Below are positions 9,076 to 20,400 of a stretch of DNA of 64,000 nt, piece by piece. How positions within the stretch are numbered: the stretch's first letter is position 1; every line of letters begins with the position of its first letter. Source of the stretch: Isochrysis galbana (lineage: Eukaryota > Haptophyta > Isochrysidales > Isochrysidaceae). Both the position numbers and the translations under genes were made by a program. The stretch is from the NCBI GenBank assembly GCA_018136815.1, contig CM030939.1, positions 2,426,808 through 2,490,807 on the forward strand, written 5' to 3'. The notes beneath the pieces are model-generated. The model saw only the letters and a list, made by a program, of their open reading frames with translations. It was not told where the DNA came from and did not search any database.

Positions 9076-10325
9076 TGATTTTTTTGTCATCCATGTATGC
9101 TTGTTTTCTTTTTAGGTAGCCACAATGATATTAGTATTATGAAGATGAGTACAAAGCTAATCACGCTCCCCCCCCCCGCCCCTCTCAACACGCGGTAACC
9201 CCCAGCTACGCGGGCTGAGTTTTCATCTTCTTCGTCTTTTTCTCACATCCCTCTTCCTCGATCCTATTGTCGATGTCGTTCTGCTGGCAGGCGGCGATGT
9301 CGCTTGGCTGATCTTGGGTGGCGAGGTCCGTGACGCGTGCGAGGACGGCCTTCTTGTTCTCCATGTAGAGTTTGCCAGCTGCTCGGTGCACTTGCACCAT
9401 GGGATTCGTTTCAGCGTACGCGACCGCCGTGATGTATTCCATGCAGAGGTACGCGACGGCGGCCTCGTCTCCAATGTACTTGGTCTTTGGGATCCTGTCG
9501 TACTCGTCGGAGTAGTCGCCGACGAGCATGCGGTTTGCCTTGCACCAACGGCCCAAGTATGGCTTGATGAGTGCCCACCTTCCGCTGCGGTAGTCAGATA
9601 TGCCGACGCCAGAGCGAGCGTGCCGCGCTCGCCCACGCCGTTCAGGGCGAGCTCCATCCAGCTCCAGCACGCGCAGCGGCGACCCGCCGCCGACCCCGAC
9701 CATGACATGGAACTGGTGTTCGAGGCCAAAAAGCAGGAGTTGCTCCAACGTTTCCGCATGGCTCACCCCAGGGTACAGCGGTTCCTCTCGCTCATCCAGA
9801 AAGCACCCCCCTACTCTTGCCCAATCTTCAACCATTTGCAATTCATCGTCGCAGCAGTCGAATGCCAGCCGGATGTGCGCATTCAATCAAGTAGCCTCCC
9901 ACTGCTCGTGGAAGCTATTCTCATGGCAATGCTTTCCAATATACTCGGCAACTGCCCCCCATCGTGTCGCTTGCGCCCCATGTGGCATTGGACTGGGCAA
10001 GCGTCGAAAGTGAACATATTGAGTATCGGCCTTCCTGAACAGGAGAGCATCGCCAACCTCTTCCGACAGCTGGGTGTAGACCTCGTGGAAGAGAAGCCGC
10101 CCTGGGCAAGGAACTGAAGTGCGCGGTGCGATATGAGCCCATTGCGATCTTGAAAGCGCGCGGCGCTATGTGTTTGCCATTGAGTTTCAAAAATTATGAT
10201 TTGATGGAACGAGTAACAAAAAAATGGAGGTGCAAGCTGGCAAACTATAGATGGACGTTACATCAACACTCTAATATAAAACAAAATACCACTTGGCCCT
10301 CTTTTGACGGAACGCGACTTGGGCG
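9048..10325. mobile_element. Candidate DNA transposon bounded by 29-bp inverted repeats
   Basis: Bases 9048-9076 (CCAAGTCGCGTTCCGTCAAA and so on) reappear as a near-perfect reverse complement at 10297-10325. A related arm of about 50 bp, with similar flanking TTTTGTTTT, is present at 60440-60487. No clear target-site duplication was found. Between the arms lie opposing open frames at 9206-9886 (minus) and 9314-10117 (plus). Confidence 0.4.
9206..9886 (-). CDS. Hypothetical protein between inverted repeats
   Basis: A 226-codon frame. It has segments of ordinary protein character (MNAHIRLAFDCCDDELQMVE, KTKYIGDEAAVAYLCMEYI, NPMVQVHRAAGKLYMENKKA) and ends in a Lys-rich tail, EEEGCEKKTKKMKTQPA. 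No family is recognised. The opposite strand is also open for 267 codons, but with less natural composition. If the flanking inverted repeats mark a transposon, this may be its accessory or transposase remnant; I see no catalytic motif. Confidence 0.35.
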   Translation of the reverse strand: MNAHIRLAFDCCDDELQMVEDWARVGGCFLDEREEPLYPGVSHAETLEQLLLFGLEHQFHVMVGVGGGSPLRVLELDGARPERRGRARHARSGVGISDYRSGRWALIKPYLGRWCKANRMLVGDYSDEYDRIPKTKYIGDEAAVAYLCMEYITAVAYAETNPMVQVHRAAGKLYMENKKAVLARVTDLATQDQPSDIAACQQNDIDNRIEEEGCEKKTKKMKTQPA

Positions 10326-10480
10326 CGACGGGCTCATTGCGTTGTACGGCCCCCAGGAAGAGTTGCACCTCCGGGCGTCCGAGCCAGCGCTTGCCAACGT
10401 CAAGCGAGCCAAAGCAGTGGGGCTCGAGCGCAAGCGAATCAAGGCATTCCTGCAGCGCGTGGGGCGAGGATGGGTCAGTG
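10126..10480 (+). other. Weak coding-like stretch, unassigned
   Basis: An open frame with exon-like content near 10325-10470 (LGRDGLIALYGPQEELHLR and then KRIKAFLQRVGRGW) is followed by a GTCAGT donor-like site. It might belong to the same locus as the exon at 8959-9075. Not recognised. Confidence 0.2.
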
Positions 10481-10913
10481 TGGATGTGTGCCACCCTCAA
10501 GACCCCGCGTGCCCCCTACCAGTGGCCCCCCACACTGCTCGCGAGAGGTGTGGGCTCACCATGCCCACTACCTCTACCTCCAGGCCATTCTTCGGCCGAT
10601 CGCGGGCGATTGCCCTTCGCGGAAGCTCCGCGTTTCTTATAGTGATGCGCCCCTTATTCATTTCTCTGATTCCCTCCCGTGGGCGACCGTGTCATTCACC
10701 CAAAATAGACCGCCACGCCCGGGGGGAGGGAGGGGGGTCACTCACCGACGCCATTGCCTTTCGTGGGGCGGGAGGGGGTTCGTGGGGGGGGGAGACGGTT
10801 GCCGGGGCAGGTAGGGGGGGACCCTGCGGAATCCTTGGACACCCAGGGGAGGTGGAAAATAGTGGTTAAAAAGAGTGAGTGACCGGGCTAGTTTTGAGTT
10901 TGAGTGAGCAGAG

Positions 10914-11093
10914 TGGGTCAGGGTGTCAGGGTCAGGAGGGCAATCTGCTCCTCGCAAGCCATACGGCATGCCAGGAGGGCGAGTGGTTCCTCCCCCACAG
11001 AAGGGGAGGAGTGGAGAGAGGGGGGGGGCTGGTGGGCTGGTGCCCCCCATGGGTGAACCAAGGGTGAACCAAGTATAAACTAAGTTGCACCCA
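10914..11093 (+). repeat. 5'-truncated LINE 3' end (copy E)
   Basis: Matches the 3' UTR of the LINE in sense orientation: CTCCTCGCAAGCCATACGGC, the GGAGTGGAGAGAG box, CCCCCCATGGGTGAACCAAG, and a final CAAGTATAAACTAAGTTGC palindrome. Only the last 180 bp or so are retained, as is usual for 5'-truncated insertions. A GTGAACCAAG unit is duplicated in tandem at the end. Confidence 0.7.
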
Positions 11094-11210
11094 TATGCTG
11101 TACAGTAGTATAGTAATCTAGTAGAAACGCCCCGTTTTCTGGTTGCCTTCCCCCTTCCGGTATCACGGTTCACTGGGTCGGACCCGTTGGCGCTCTCCCC
11201 TCTTGTCGCT

Positions 11211-11231
11211 TCCCCCCCCCCTCTCTGTCTG

Positions 11232-11275
<44 letters not shown>

Positions 11276-11345
11276 CCCCCCCCCCCCCCCCTGCTTCCCT
11301 CCCTCCCTCCCTCCCTCCTAACCTTCCCCTCTATCCTCGCCTCTT
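11211..11345. repeat. CT/C-rich tract upstream of dynein-2 start
   Basis: Includes about 22 CT units (11229-11272), a C-run and CCCT repeats, ending about 75 bp before the dynein ATG. Similar polypyrimidine tracts precede the lipase, lipoxygenase and plus-strand zinc-cluster genes on the coding strand. Confidence 0.85.
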
Positions 11346-11418
11346 CCCCCCCATCTTCCGCCTCTCTCACACCTCCTTTGGCTTCCTCAAATTGGCACGA
11401 GGGGAACGAACGCACACG

Positions 11419-14400
11419 ATGTCAGACCCTCGCAAAGAGTATCTCGTCTCGTGCGCGCTCGGCGCGCTCGGGGCGCTTGGCTCCCTTGCCTCTCGGCGGT
11501 GGGAGAAGCCCAGCCATGAGCTTGAGATGGAACTGAGGGACTCCCGCGAGCTGGACGCCTTCGTCGAGACGTTGTCGGTGGGCGTGCTCCAGGTCTCCGG
11601 AAGCTCGCGCAACGGCGGCCGCCGCGAGCTCTCCCTCTCTCACTCGGTCGCGCTCGCCTCAGATGCAGATGTCGGCGTCGTGTTCACCAAGCGCTCGACG
11701 GAGACGATCACTGACAGCAACATTGAGGAGATCGTGATGATGCAGACACTGCATGGCTCACCTCTCCACTCGCTCCAGCTCACGATTCAGCAGCTCTATG
11801 CGCCGCTTCTGCTCAAGGACCCACACCGGTCCTCGACGCTTGATCCCAAGACGCAATCGACGCTCGAGGCGCTCGAGAAGGCCGTGAGTTCCGCTGTACA
11901 GCGCGGCAGCTCCCTGGATGACATATCAGGTGAGACGCCACTCAGAGGCCATGCAAGGCGGTGTCACCATTGGAAGACCCGCCATCCGCCTCTTTCGCAT
12001 GGCAGGGCTCCCGGCCATGGGATGCCACCATGCTAACCCCGCTACATGCACTTAGGCATCATGACACCATTTGATGAGTGCGAGCATTGGCGCCTCAGCG
12101 CGAGCGGCATGTCCGGTGGCAAGCTCTCTTCAGAGGAGCAGCGACGCGCAGAGGAGATATGGCAAGCGTTGCAGCCTATCAGTGAGCGGGTGCGAACCAT
12201 GGATAGACAAACGGTGGCCGATGTGGCCGAGCTCATTGAACAGGTGCGCCGCTGCCGAGAGGATTGCAACACCTTTTCAGATTCGAGCTCGCGTTTATGC
12301 TCCTCCGGCAAGTCGCCTGGCGGCCTCGACCGCCGTGGTGCGCACGGCGTCACGTGTGGCTCAAAAGTGTCATGCCCATGAGCCCCGCCGTTCCCACTCC
12401 CTTTCGCAGCTGCAAGACGTCCTTCGTGACATCTTTGACCTTGGCTATCCCGAAAGTCGGATGCAACATTTTATGCTCTTGCTCGGCTCCACGCTCGACG
12501 GTTACGTCAAGGAAATGCTTGGCCGATGCCAGCTTTGGCGCGACCCGTACCGCAAAATATCGCGGTTGCTGCGCGAGGCGATTGAGCTAGTAGATGCGCT
12601 TGTTGGTGGTTCTGCCCGGCTGACTACAACTTTCTGGGCGGGCAAGTGGCGCAGTGGGCCGTTCCGCGATGAGGCACTCGCCCGGCTACGATTACGCTTG
12701 GAGGAAGCGCTCGCTCTGCGCACCGTGCAACATCAGATTGCGTCCATTCTAAGCGAGAAGCAGGTGGCGGAGATGCGTGTCCAAGAGGTGTTCCAGCCTT
12801 TTGAAGGGATCGATGCTTTGCACCACTCCGCCTTTGCCCAGCCGGCGTGGGATGTCGCAGTGAAGCGCTTTCACGCACTAATGGAGCCAATCGAGCGTGA
12901 CGTGGCCCACAAGCTGCAAGAGAAGCTTACGGCATCTGGCCTACGCGGCCATGCGCTCCTGCGCGAGTTCCTCCGCTCTAAGGAGCTGATGACCCAGCCC
13001 GTCCTGTTCAGTGAGCTGGCGCCAGCGCGAGAGGCGCTCCTCGGGCAGTTGCTCCAGCAATTAGATGTCATGCGAGACGAGTTTGAGACACGCTCGGGCC
13101 AGTATGGCGCGGGGATGGCCAACGGGCGGCAGATGACCGGCAAAAACCTACCCGAGGTCGTTCACCAAATCGTGCTTGCCAAGCAGCTGGAAGGCAAAAC
13201 CAACGAAATGCTCGCTGCCGCGGACACGCTGCTGTGCGACCTGCAGAGCATGCCGCGCTTCCAGGCGAAAGCGCAGGAGCTTCACCAGTACCTCGACGAC
13301 CACGCACAAAAGCACTTTGCGGAATGGGTTGAGGAGGTGGAATTAGAGATGCAAGAGCCAGGTTCGGAGCTTTGCTTGGAGCTTAAGGGGCAATTGATGG
13401 AGGTTAATAAGGACGACCTCACGCTCAAGGTTAATTACTCGGACCGGCTCGTTCGCTTCCTGCGTGAGGTGCGCCAGCTGACGGCGCTCGGCTTTAAGGT
13501 ACCGCAGAAGCTCCAGGTCAACGCCGATATCGCCACGCGCTTCTACCGTCACGGCATGGTCCTTAAGCAAGTGGCCAACTTCTACAACACCATCGACACG
13601 CAGATCGTGCGTTCGCAAAAGCCACTCTTGCTGGACCACGCTGTGCGCTTTGAGCAGTTGGCCACCAATCCGAAGGCTGACAAGGTCGATGGCAACAACG
13701 GATCCCGTGTCATCACGTGGTCCGATCCCAATCAGCTCGAGTCATATATCAAGCAGCTTCACGAGGCGGCCGAGAGGCTGACGCAGGAGAATCGGAAACT
13801 CCGCCAGCACCACACGAGCATCGGAGAGCAAGTGGCGTTGCTCATGGACATCAGCCTCCTTCGCCAGCAGGCCAAGTGGAAGGAGCGCGTCGAGGCGCTG
13901 CGCGCGACTGTTGATGCGCTGCAGCCGCACTATTCTGGGATGAAAGGCTGGCGAATCCATTGGGATATGCAGCTCTTCAAGGCGCTCGAGCATCAATACC
14001 AAATGGGTCTCGAGGGCCTACATCTAGACTTACCGCATATCAAGTGCGACCTCGAGTTCAAGGATCGAAAGTTGCAGTTCCGGCCCTCGCTGGAGGAGCT
14101 GCGCTCTAACTTTTACCGCGAGATCCGCAAGTTTATTTCGATTCCAACCGGCTTCAAGGGTCTTGGCTACTTTGAGGATGGCGGCTCAGGCAAGCACAAG
14201 GTGCTCAAAGTCTTCCGCGACATGCCCGATCGCAACGTTTCGTCGCTACTGGTGGTGTACGAACGCGCGGCTGAACTCTTCACCAAGCTTGAGGCGGTCA
14301 TCAGCAAGTACAAGCCCTGGATGCTTCTCGGTGAGTATGGCGACAGAATTGACGACATGATTGAGGAGCGGCTAACAGAGGCATCGCACTTTGAGGCCAA

Positions 14401-17400
14401 CTTCAAGGTGCTGAAGCAGAAGCGAAAGGAGGCGGAGAAATTACCCAATTCCGAGAAGGTTGGCTGCATCAATGTGAGCCTCACACCGTTCAAGTCTGCG
14501 CTCGAAGATCAATACCAGCGGTTTTCGGATGCTTTGCTGGTAGGAATCCGGGACTCAGCGCTCGCACACCAGAAGGCTCTAGAAGGCTTCGTCGAGAGTT
14601 CGATGGAGAAATTGAGCAAGAGACCACAGTCTGTCGACGAGGTTGGAGGGGCTAAGACCGAATGGAACGGCATTGTCGCTGCAAAGGATCCTACAAAGGA
14701 ACGCTTTCAAAAGCTCGAACAGCTCAACAAACTGCTGCGCTCCGTGGGCCAGCGCGAGGGGCTCGAGGTCGCTGCACTCCATGCGAAATGGGAGGAACTC
14801 GAGCTCACTCTTGATGCCTTCAATGATCGCATCGAGGACCAAATGCAGCACCTGCGTGGCCAGATGGACTCGCGCATCTCGGATGTGCAGCTGCAAGTTC
14901 AAAAATTCTCCGCGCGCTGGTTTGAGCTCAAACCCAAGAAGCTTGACACCTCAAAACCCGAAGAAATGAAGGTCGTCATCGATCGCATCAAGGAGTGGCA
15001 GTCCGAGTTCTTGGAGGTGGTCGAATCTGGTGATAAACTGTTGCGTGATTGCGCACATTTCGACATGCCGCCACCCGAGTTTGCCGGGTTGCAGGACGTC
15101 AAGGCCGACATCGAGTCCTACGTCGCCTCGTGCGCGCTCTTCGAGGAGTACATGGCTGAGCTGGAGAAGTTGGCCTCAGAGGACTGGATCTCCTTCCGCC
15201 AGCGCACCTATGTTTTCGAGGACTTCGTCGTCGCCTGGAAGGAGAAGGCCCAAACATGCCCACCGGGCGCCATCGCCGATCATCTGCGCGCTGAGCTCAA
15301 CAATTACCAGGACCTCGGCCCGCTTCTCAAGAGCGTCCGCGGCGACGCCTTTCAGCCGGAGCACTGGGCGACGCTTTTCCGAAAGCTCGGGATCGAAAAA
15401 GTGTCACTCGAAAAGCTTTGCCTCTCCCACTTCCTCGGCTCTACGGCCAAGCTGTTAGAGCACCAAGATGAGATCAAGGAACTGAACGCTCGTGCCACCG
15501 GCGAGGTTGCGTTGCGCGAGGCGCTGCAAGAAGTCACCGTCTGGTCTCAAGAGGCCACATTCTCCCTTACGTCGTACACAAACAACAACCGCACCACGCC
15601 GCTCATCAAAGACTGGAGAGACATGACGACGCAGGTCTCCGACTTGCAAGCGCTTCTCGGCTCGCTGAAGGACTCGCATTTCTTCGTCGCCTTCGCTGAC
15701 CAGGTCGGTCAATATGAGGCGAAGCTGGCGCTCCTCGACCAAGTGTTGGCACAGCTCAATCCGATTCAACGCAAGTGGGTCTATCTCGAGCCGATTTTCG
15801 CACGAGGTTCCATGCCCAACGAGCAGCCGCGCTTCAGCCGCGTGGACGACGAGTTCACCTCAATCATGCAATCCGTTGGTGACGATCCTCGCGTCTTCTC
15901 GCTGCTGCGCATCTCCAACCTCTCGGAGAATCTCGCCGCCATCTTCGACCAGCTCGAGCGTTGTCAAAAAGCGTTGTCGGATTTCCTTGAGCAGAAGCGC
16001 CAGGCCTTCCCCCGCTTTTATTTCATTGGCGATGATGACCTTCTCGAGATCCTCGGGCAGTCGAAGAATCCAGCGGTAATTCAAACGCACCTCAAGAAGC
16101 TCTTTGCCGGCATTTTCAAGGTGCAGTTCTCCCAAGGCAACCAGGAGATCGTTGCCATGTGCTCGCTCGACCAAGAGCTGGTGCCCGTGATCAAGCCGGT
16201 GACGGTCACGGAGCAGGTCGAGGGCTGGCTCCAGCAGTTATCCATTTCAATGAAAGAGACGCTCATTGACTCCGTAAGCAAGACTGTGAGCAGTGGCTCC
16301 CTCGATGTTGAGAATACTGCTTCGCAGGTGCTCTGCGTTTCCGAAATGGTGACCTTCACAAAACTGGCTGAAGGCGCCATCCAGCGCGGGCGGGCCGCTC
16401 TGGAGGGTCTCAAAAAGGATCTAGCCGCAAAGCTTAACGAATTCACCTCCACAGAGACTGACGTGCCACTCATCGATCTCAAGCTCAAGTCCCTCATTAT
16501 GGACTTGATTCACAACATCTCCGTCGTTGATCAACTAATTGACGCGCAAGCAAGCGCGCTCAACGACTGGAAGTGGCGTTCTCAGCTCCGATACTATCAA
16601 AGCCCGGAGGACGGCCGTGTCCAAATGATGATGGTCGACGCCAAATTCAACTACACCTACGAGTATCAGGGCAACGCTCCCAAGTTGGTGCACACGCCGC
16701 TCACCGACAAGTGCTACCTTACGCTCACACAGGCCATGTACATGGGCTACGGAGGCAATCCGTATGGCCCTGCAGGCACCGGCAAAACCGAATCGGTCAA
16801 AGCCCTTGGCAACGCCTTTGGCCGCCAGGTGCTCGTTTTCAACTGTGACGAGGGTATCGACTCCAAGTCGATGGGGCGCATCTTTGTTGGACTCGTCAAA
16901 TGCGGTGCCTGGGGTTGCTTCGACGAATTCAACCGCTTGTTGCCTGACCAGCTTTCTGAAATCTCACAACAGATTCAGATTATCCAGCACGCGATCAAGA
17001 GCCGCAGCCCGACCGTCGAGCTGCTTGGAGGTGTGCACGAGGTAGAGTTTAATGCGGGCATCTTTGTCACGCTCAACCCAGCTGGGAAAGGCTATCTCGG
17101 GCGCTCACAACTTCCCGACAATCTTAAGGCACTATTCCGTGCTGTGGCGATGTCCAAGCCGGACAACGAGTTGATTTCTGAGGTCCAGATGACCTCGGAG
17201 GGCTTCCTCCACGCTAAGGTGCTTGCGACGAAGCTTGTTGCCGTTTTCCAGCTTTCACAGCAGCTACTCACTCCGCAGCAGCATTACGACTGGGGTCTGC
17301 GCGCCCTCAAGACGGTCCTTCGTGTTGGTGGCCAGCTCATCCAGGCAGAGAAGAGAAAACTTAATCCGGGTGAGAAAGTTTCGCAGGAGACGGAGGAACA

Positions 17401-20400
17401 GATCTTGATCAAGGCGCTGCGGATCAACACGCTATCGAAGCTCACCTATGGGGACACCACTGCATTCAACTCGCTCATATCGGACGTTTTTCCGGGCGCC
17501 ACTGCGTCCGACGTGTCGTACGAGGAGCTCGAGGCGGCGATCAAGGTGGTCTTGCAAGAGGAGAAACTGGAGGAGCTGCAGTTGCAAATGTCCAAGATCG
17601 TTCAATTCTACGAGGCCACACAGAATCGGATGGGTGTCGTGGTGGTGGGCCCATCGGGCTGCGGCAAGACAACCATGTGGCGCGTGCTCAAGCTCGCGTT
17701 GGCGAAGCTCGGCCGTCCGATCCCAACGTACGTAATGAACCCGAAGTCGATGCCACGCCAGCAATTGTTGGGCATCATGGACAACGATACGCGTGAGTGG
17801 TTCGACGGTGTGCTTACGGCTGCATCTCGAAAGGTTGTACAGGAGCCGCCTGACATCAAATCTTGGATCATCTGCGACGGTGATATTGATCCTGAGTGGA
17901 TCGAGTCCCTGAACTCGGTGCTCGACGACAACCGGCTGCTCACCATGCCCAACGGTGAGCGCATCCAGTTCGGTCCCAATGTCAACTTCATCTTCGAAAC
18001 GCACTCGCTGAAGTTCGCCTCTCCCGCAACCGTTTCACGTATGGGCATGATCTTCCTCGACCAGGAGTCCTCCGATACTAAATGTATAGTCAATTGCTGG
18101 GTGCGACGTCAGCCCGAGGACAAACAAATGAAGCTCTCATCGTGGATCGACGACTGCTTCTTCAAAGCCCTCGACTGGGTGGTGAAGGACAACTCAGCAG
18201 TTGTCGAGACAACCCATGCAGGCATTGTGAACGGCGCGCTATCCCATCTGGTTGATGTGTCGACGAAAGCAGAGTTTGCTTGCGCGGCGGTGCGCGGCTT
18301 TGGTTCCAACTTGCCTCTCGAGAAACGGGGCGAACTCGCTCGGCTCATCTACCAGTGGGCCAACGAGGTCCCAGCTGACCACCGGCAGCCGCTGTCCGGA
18401 TACTACGACCAGGCCAGCGGCCAGCAACGCTTATATACTTTGGATACATCGGTTCCTATTGATGCCAAGGCATTGGGTGCTGGCGACTCCATCCTCGTCA
18501 AGACGCCCATGGTGCAGTCGAATGAGCACATGCTCTCTCCATGGATCAGTCGGCTTGAGCCGTTGATTCTCGTTGGGCCAGAGGGCGCGGGCAAAAGTAT
18601 GATTCTCAACCACATCTTCTCCACTCTCAAGTCTACCCAGGTCGCTATGGTCAACTGCTCGGCACAAACGCTTTCGACGCACGTGATCAACAAGCTCGCG
18701 CAAGTGTGCCAACGCTCCACTACCCAGTCCGGCCAAGTATTCCGTCCGCATGGTGCGCAGCGCCTTGTGCTGTACCTGAAGGATATTAACCTGCCTAAGC
18801 CGGACAGGTACGAGACGGCAGAGCTGATCGCCTTCCTCCAGCAGCTCGTGTGCTATCAAGGGTTCTACGACAAGAATCTCGACTTCGTCGGGCTGCAAGG
18901 CATCCAAATTGTTGCGTCGATGAATCCATCCACCACCCTCGGACGGTACCCTCTCTCAACCCGCTTCACCGCCAACGTGCGTCTTGGTTACGTGCACTAC
19001 CCCGACAAGGAATCCCTTAGCTCCATCTATTCTTCTATCCTTCAGTCTGTCCTTGAATATAAGTGCCCAGGTTCAAAGACATGGAGCGGGTCTGCTGCTG
19101 CTAAGAAGTTAGCCGTCTGCATGGTGGATGTGTACGAGAACGTCAAGAAGAAATTTTCGGCGGATGACCAACGCCATTACATGTTTAATCCACGCGATCT
19201 TACGCAGTGGGCTATCGGGTTACTGCGGTATGAGCTCGCGGATTTGGGCCCTGACATGCTCAACACGTGGGCGTTCGAGGGGGCGCGGCTTTTCCGTGAC
19301 CGCCTCGTAAACGCGCGGGATTGCACTCGCTTTGATACCATCCTCACGGGCGCCCTCCGTTCTCACTACGACTTTGCGCTCGATGAGGCAGAGACGACGT
19401 ACACCGCTCTACTTTCGCCCGAATCGGAACGCGTGGGCAACTGCCCGCACAAGACCATTTCCTTGCAGAAGGTACCCCTTTCCGATGTTGTCACCGTCAT
19501 TAAAAAGGGCATCATCATGTTCGAGCGCGAAATCAAGGATCTCAATTTAGTTCTCTTCCCCGACGCGCTGCAAACCATAATGCGCATCGAGCGTGTGCTC
19601 ACTAGGCCGGGCTCGAATCTGCTCATGGTGGGCGCGTCTGGTGTAGGCCGGAGATCGCTGCTCTCTCTTGCTTGCTATCTGCACGGAATTGAAATCGTCT
19701 CGCCGTCCACCGTGCGGGGCTACTCGCTTAAGAGCTTCCGAACAGAGATGAAGGTGTTCCTTCCTCGCGCGGGCGTCCAAGGCACGCCGCTCTGCTTGTT
19801 GCTCGAGGACCACCAACTACGCGATGATGCCATTGTTGAATGCGTCAACTCACTGCTTGCGTCCGGCGAGATTCCTGGGCTCTTCGAGCCGCAGGAGCTT
19901 GAGCCGCTGCTCGCTCCTCTTAAAGAGGAGATGGGCGCCACCGGCTTCAAGCACCGCACGCTCTTCGACTTCTTCATCGCGCGAGTTCAGGCCCACATGC
20001 ACGTCGCTCTCATCATGAACCCATCGAACCCCAACTTCGTGATGCGCTGCGAATCCAACCCGGCTCTCTACACTCGCTGCTCGATGATGTGGCAAGCAGG
20101 GTGGTCCAAGGGTGCGATGGAGGCGCTTCCACCTGAGGTCATCTTTAACGACATCGACGAAGACCAACTGCCGGCTGCCATGCGCGGGCCGTTGATGGCT
20201 AGCATGCTGGCCATCCACCAAATGCATGAGGGGCGAGGCGACGGCACTCCGCGAAAGTACACTTGCTTCATCCGCATGTGGAAGCAGGTGTTCCTCTCGG
20301 AGCGCACTAGGAAGTCGGAGCGAATTGAGCAGCTTCGGGGCGGCCTCAACAAGCTAACCGAGGCAGCGGAAGAGGTGGACAAGCTGCAAAAAGTGGCGAC

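Noticed and set aside
12071-12409. Using the full open frame from 12071 as the dynein start
   Set aside because: The N-terminal 113 codons are not protein-like, whereas two upstream exons (11419-11929, 12056-12243) splice in phase into LQDVLRDIF.
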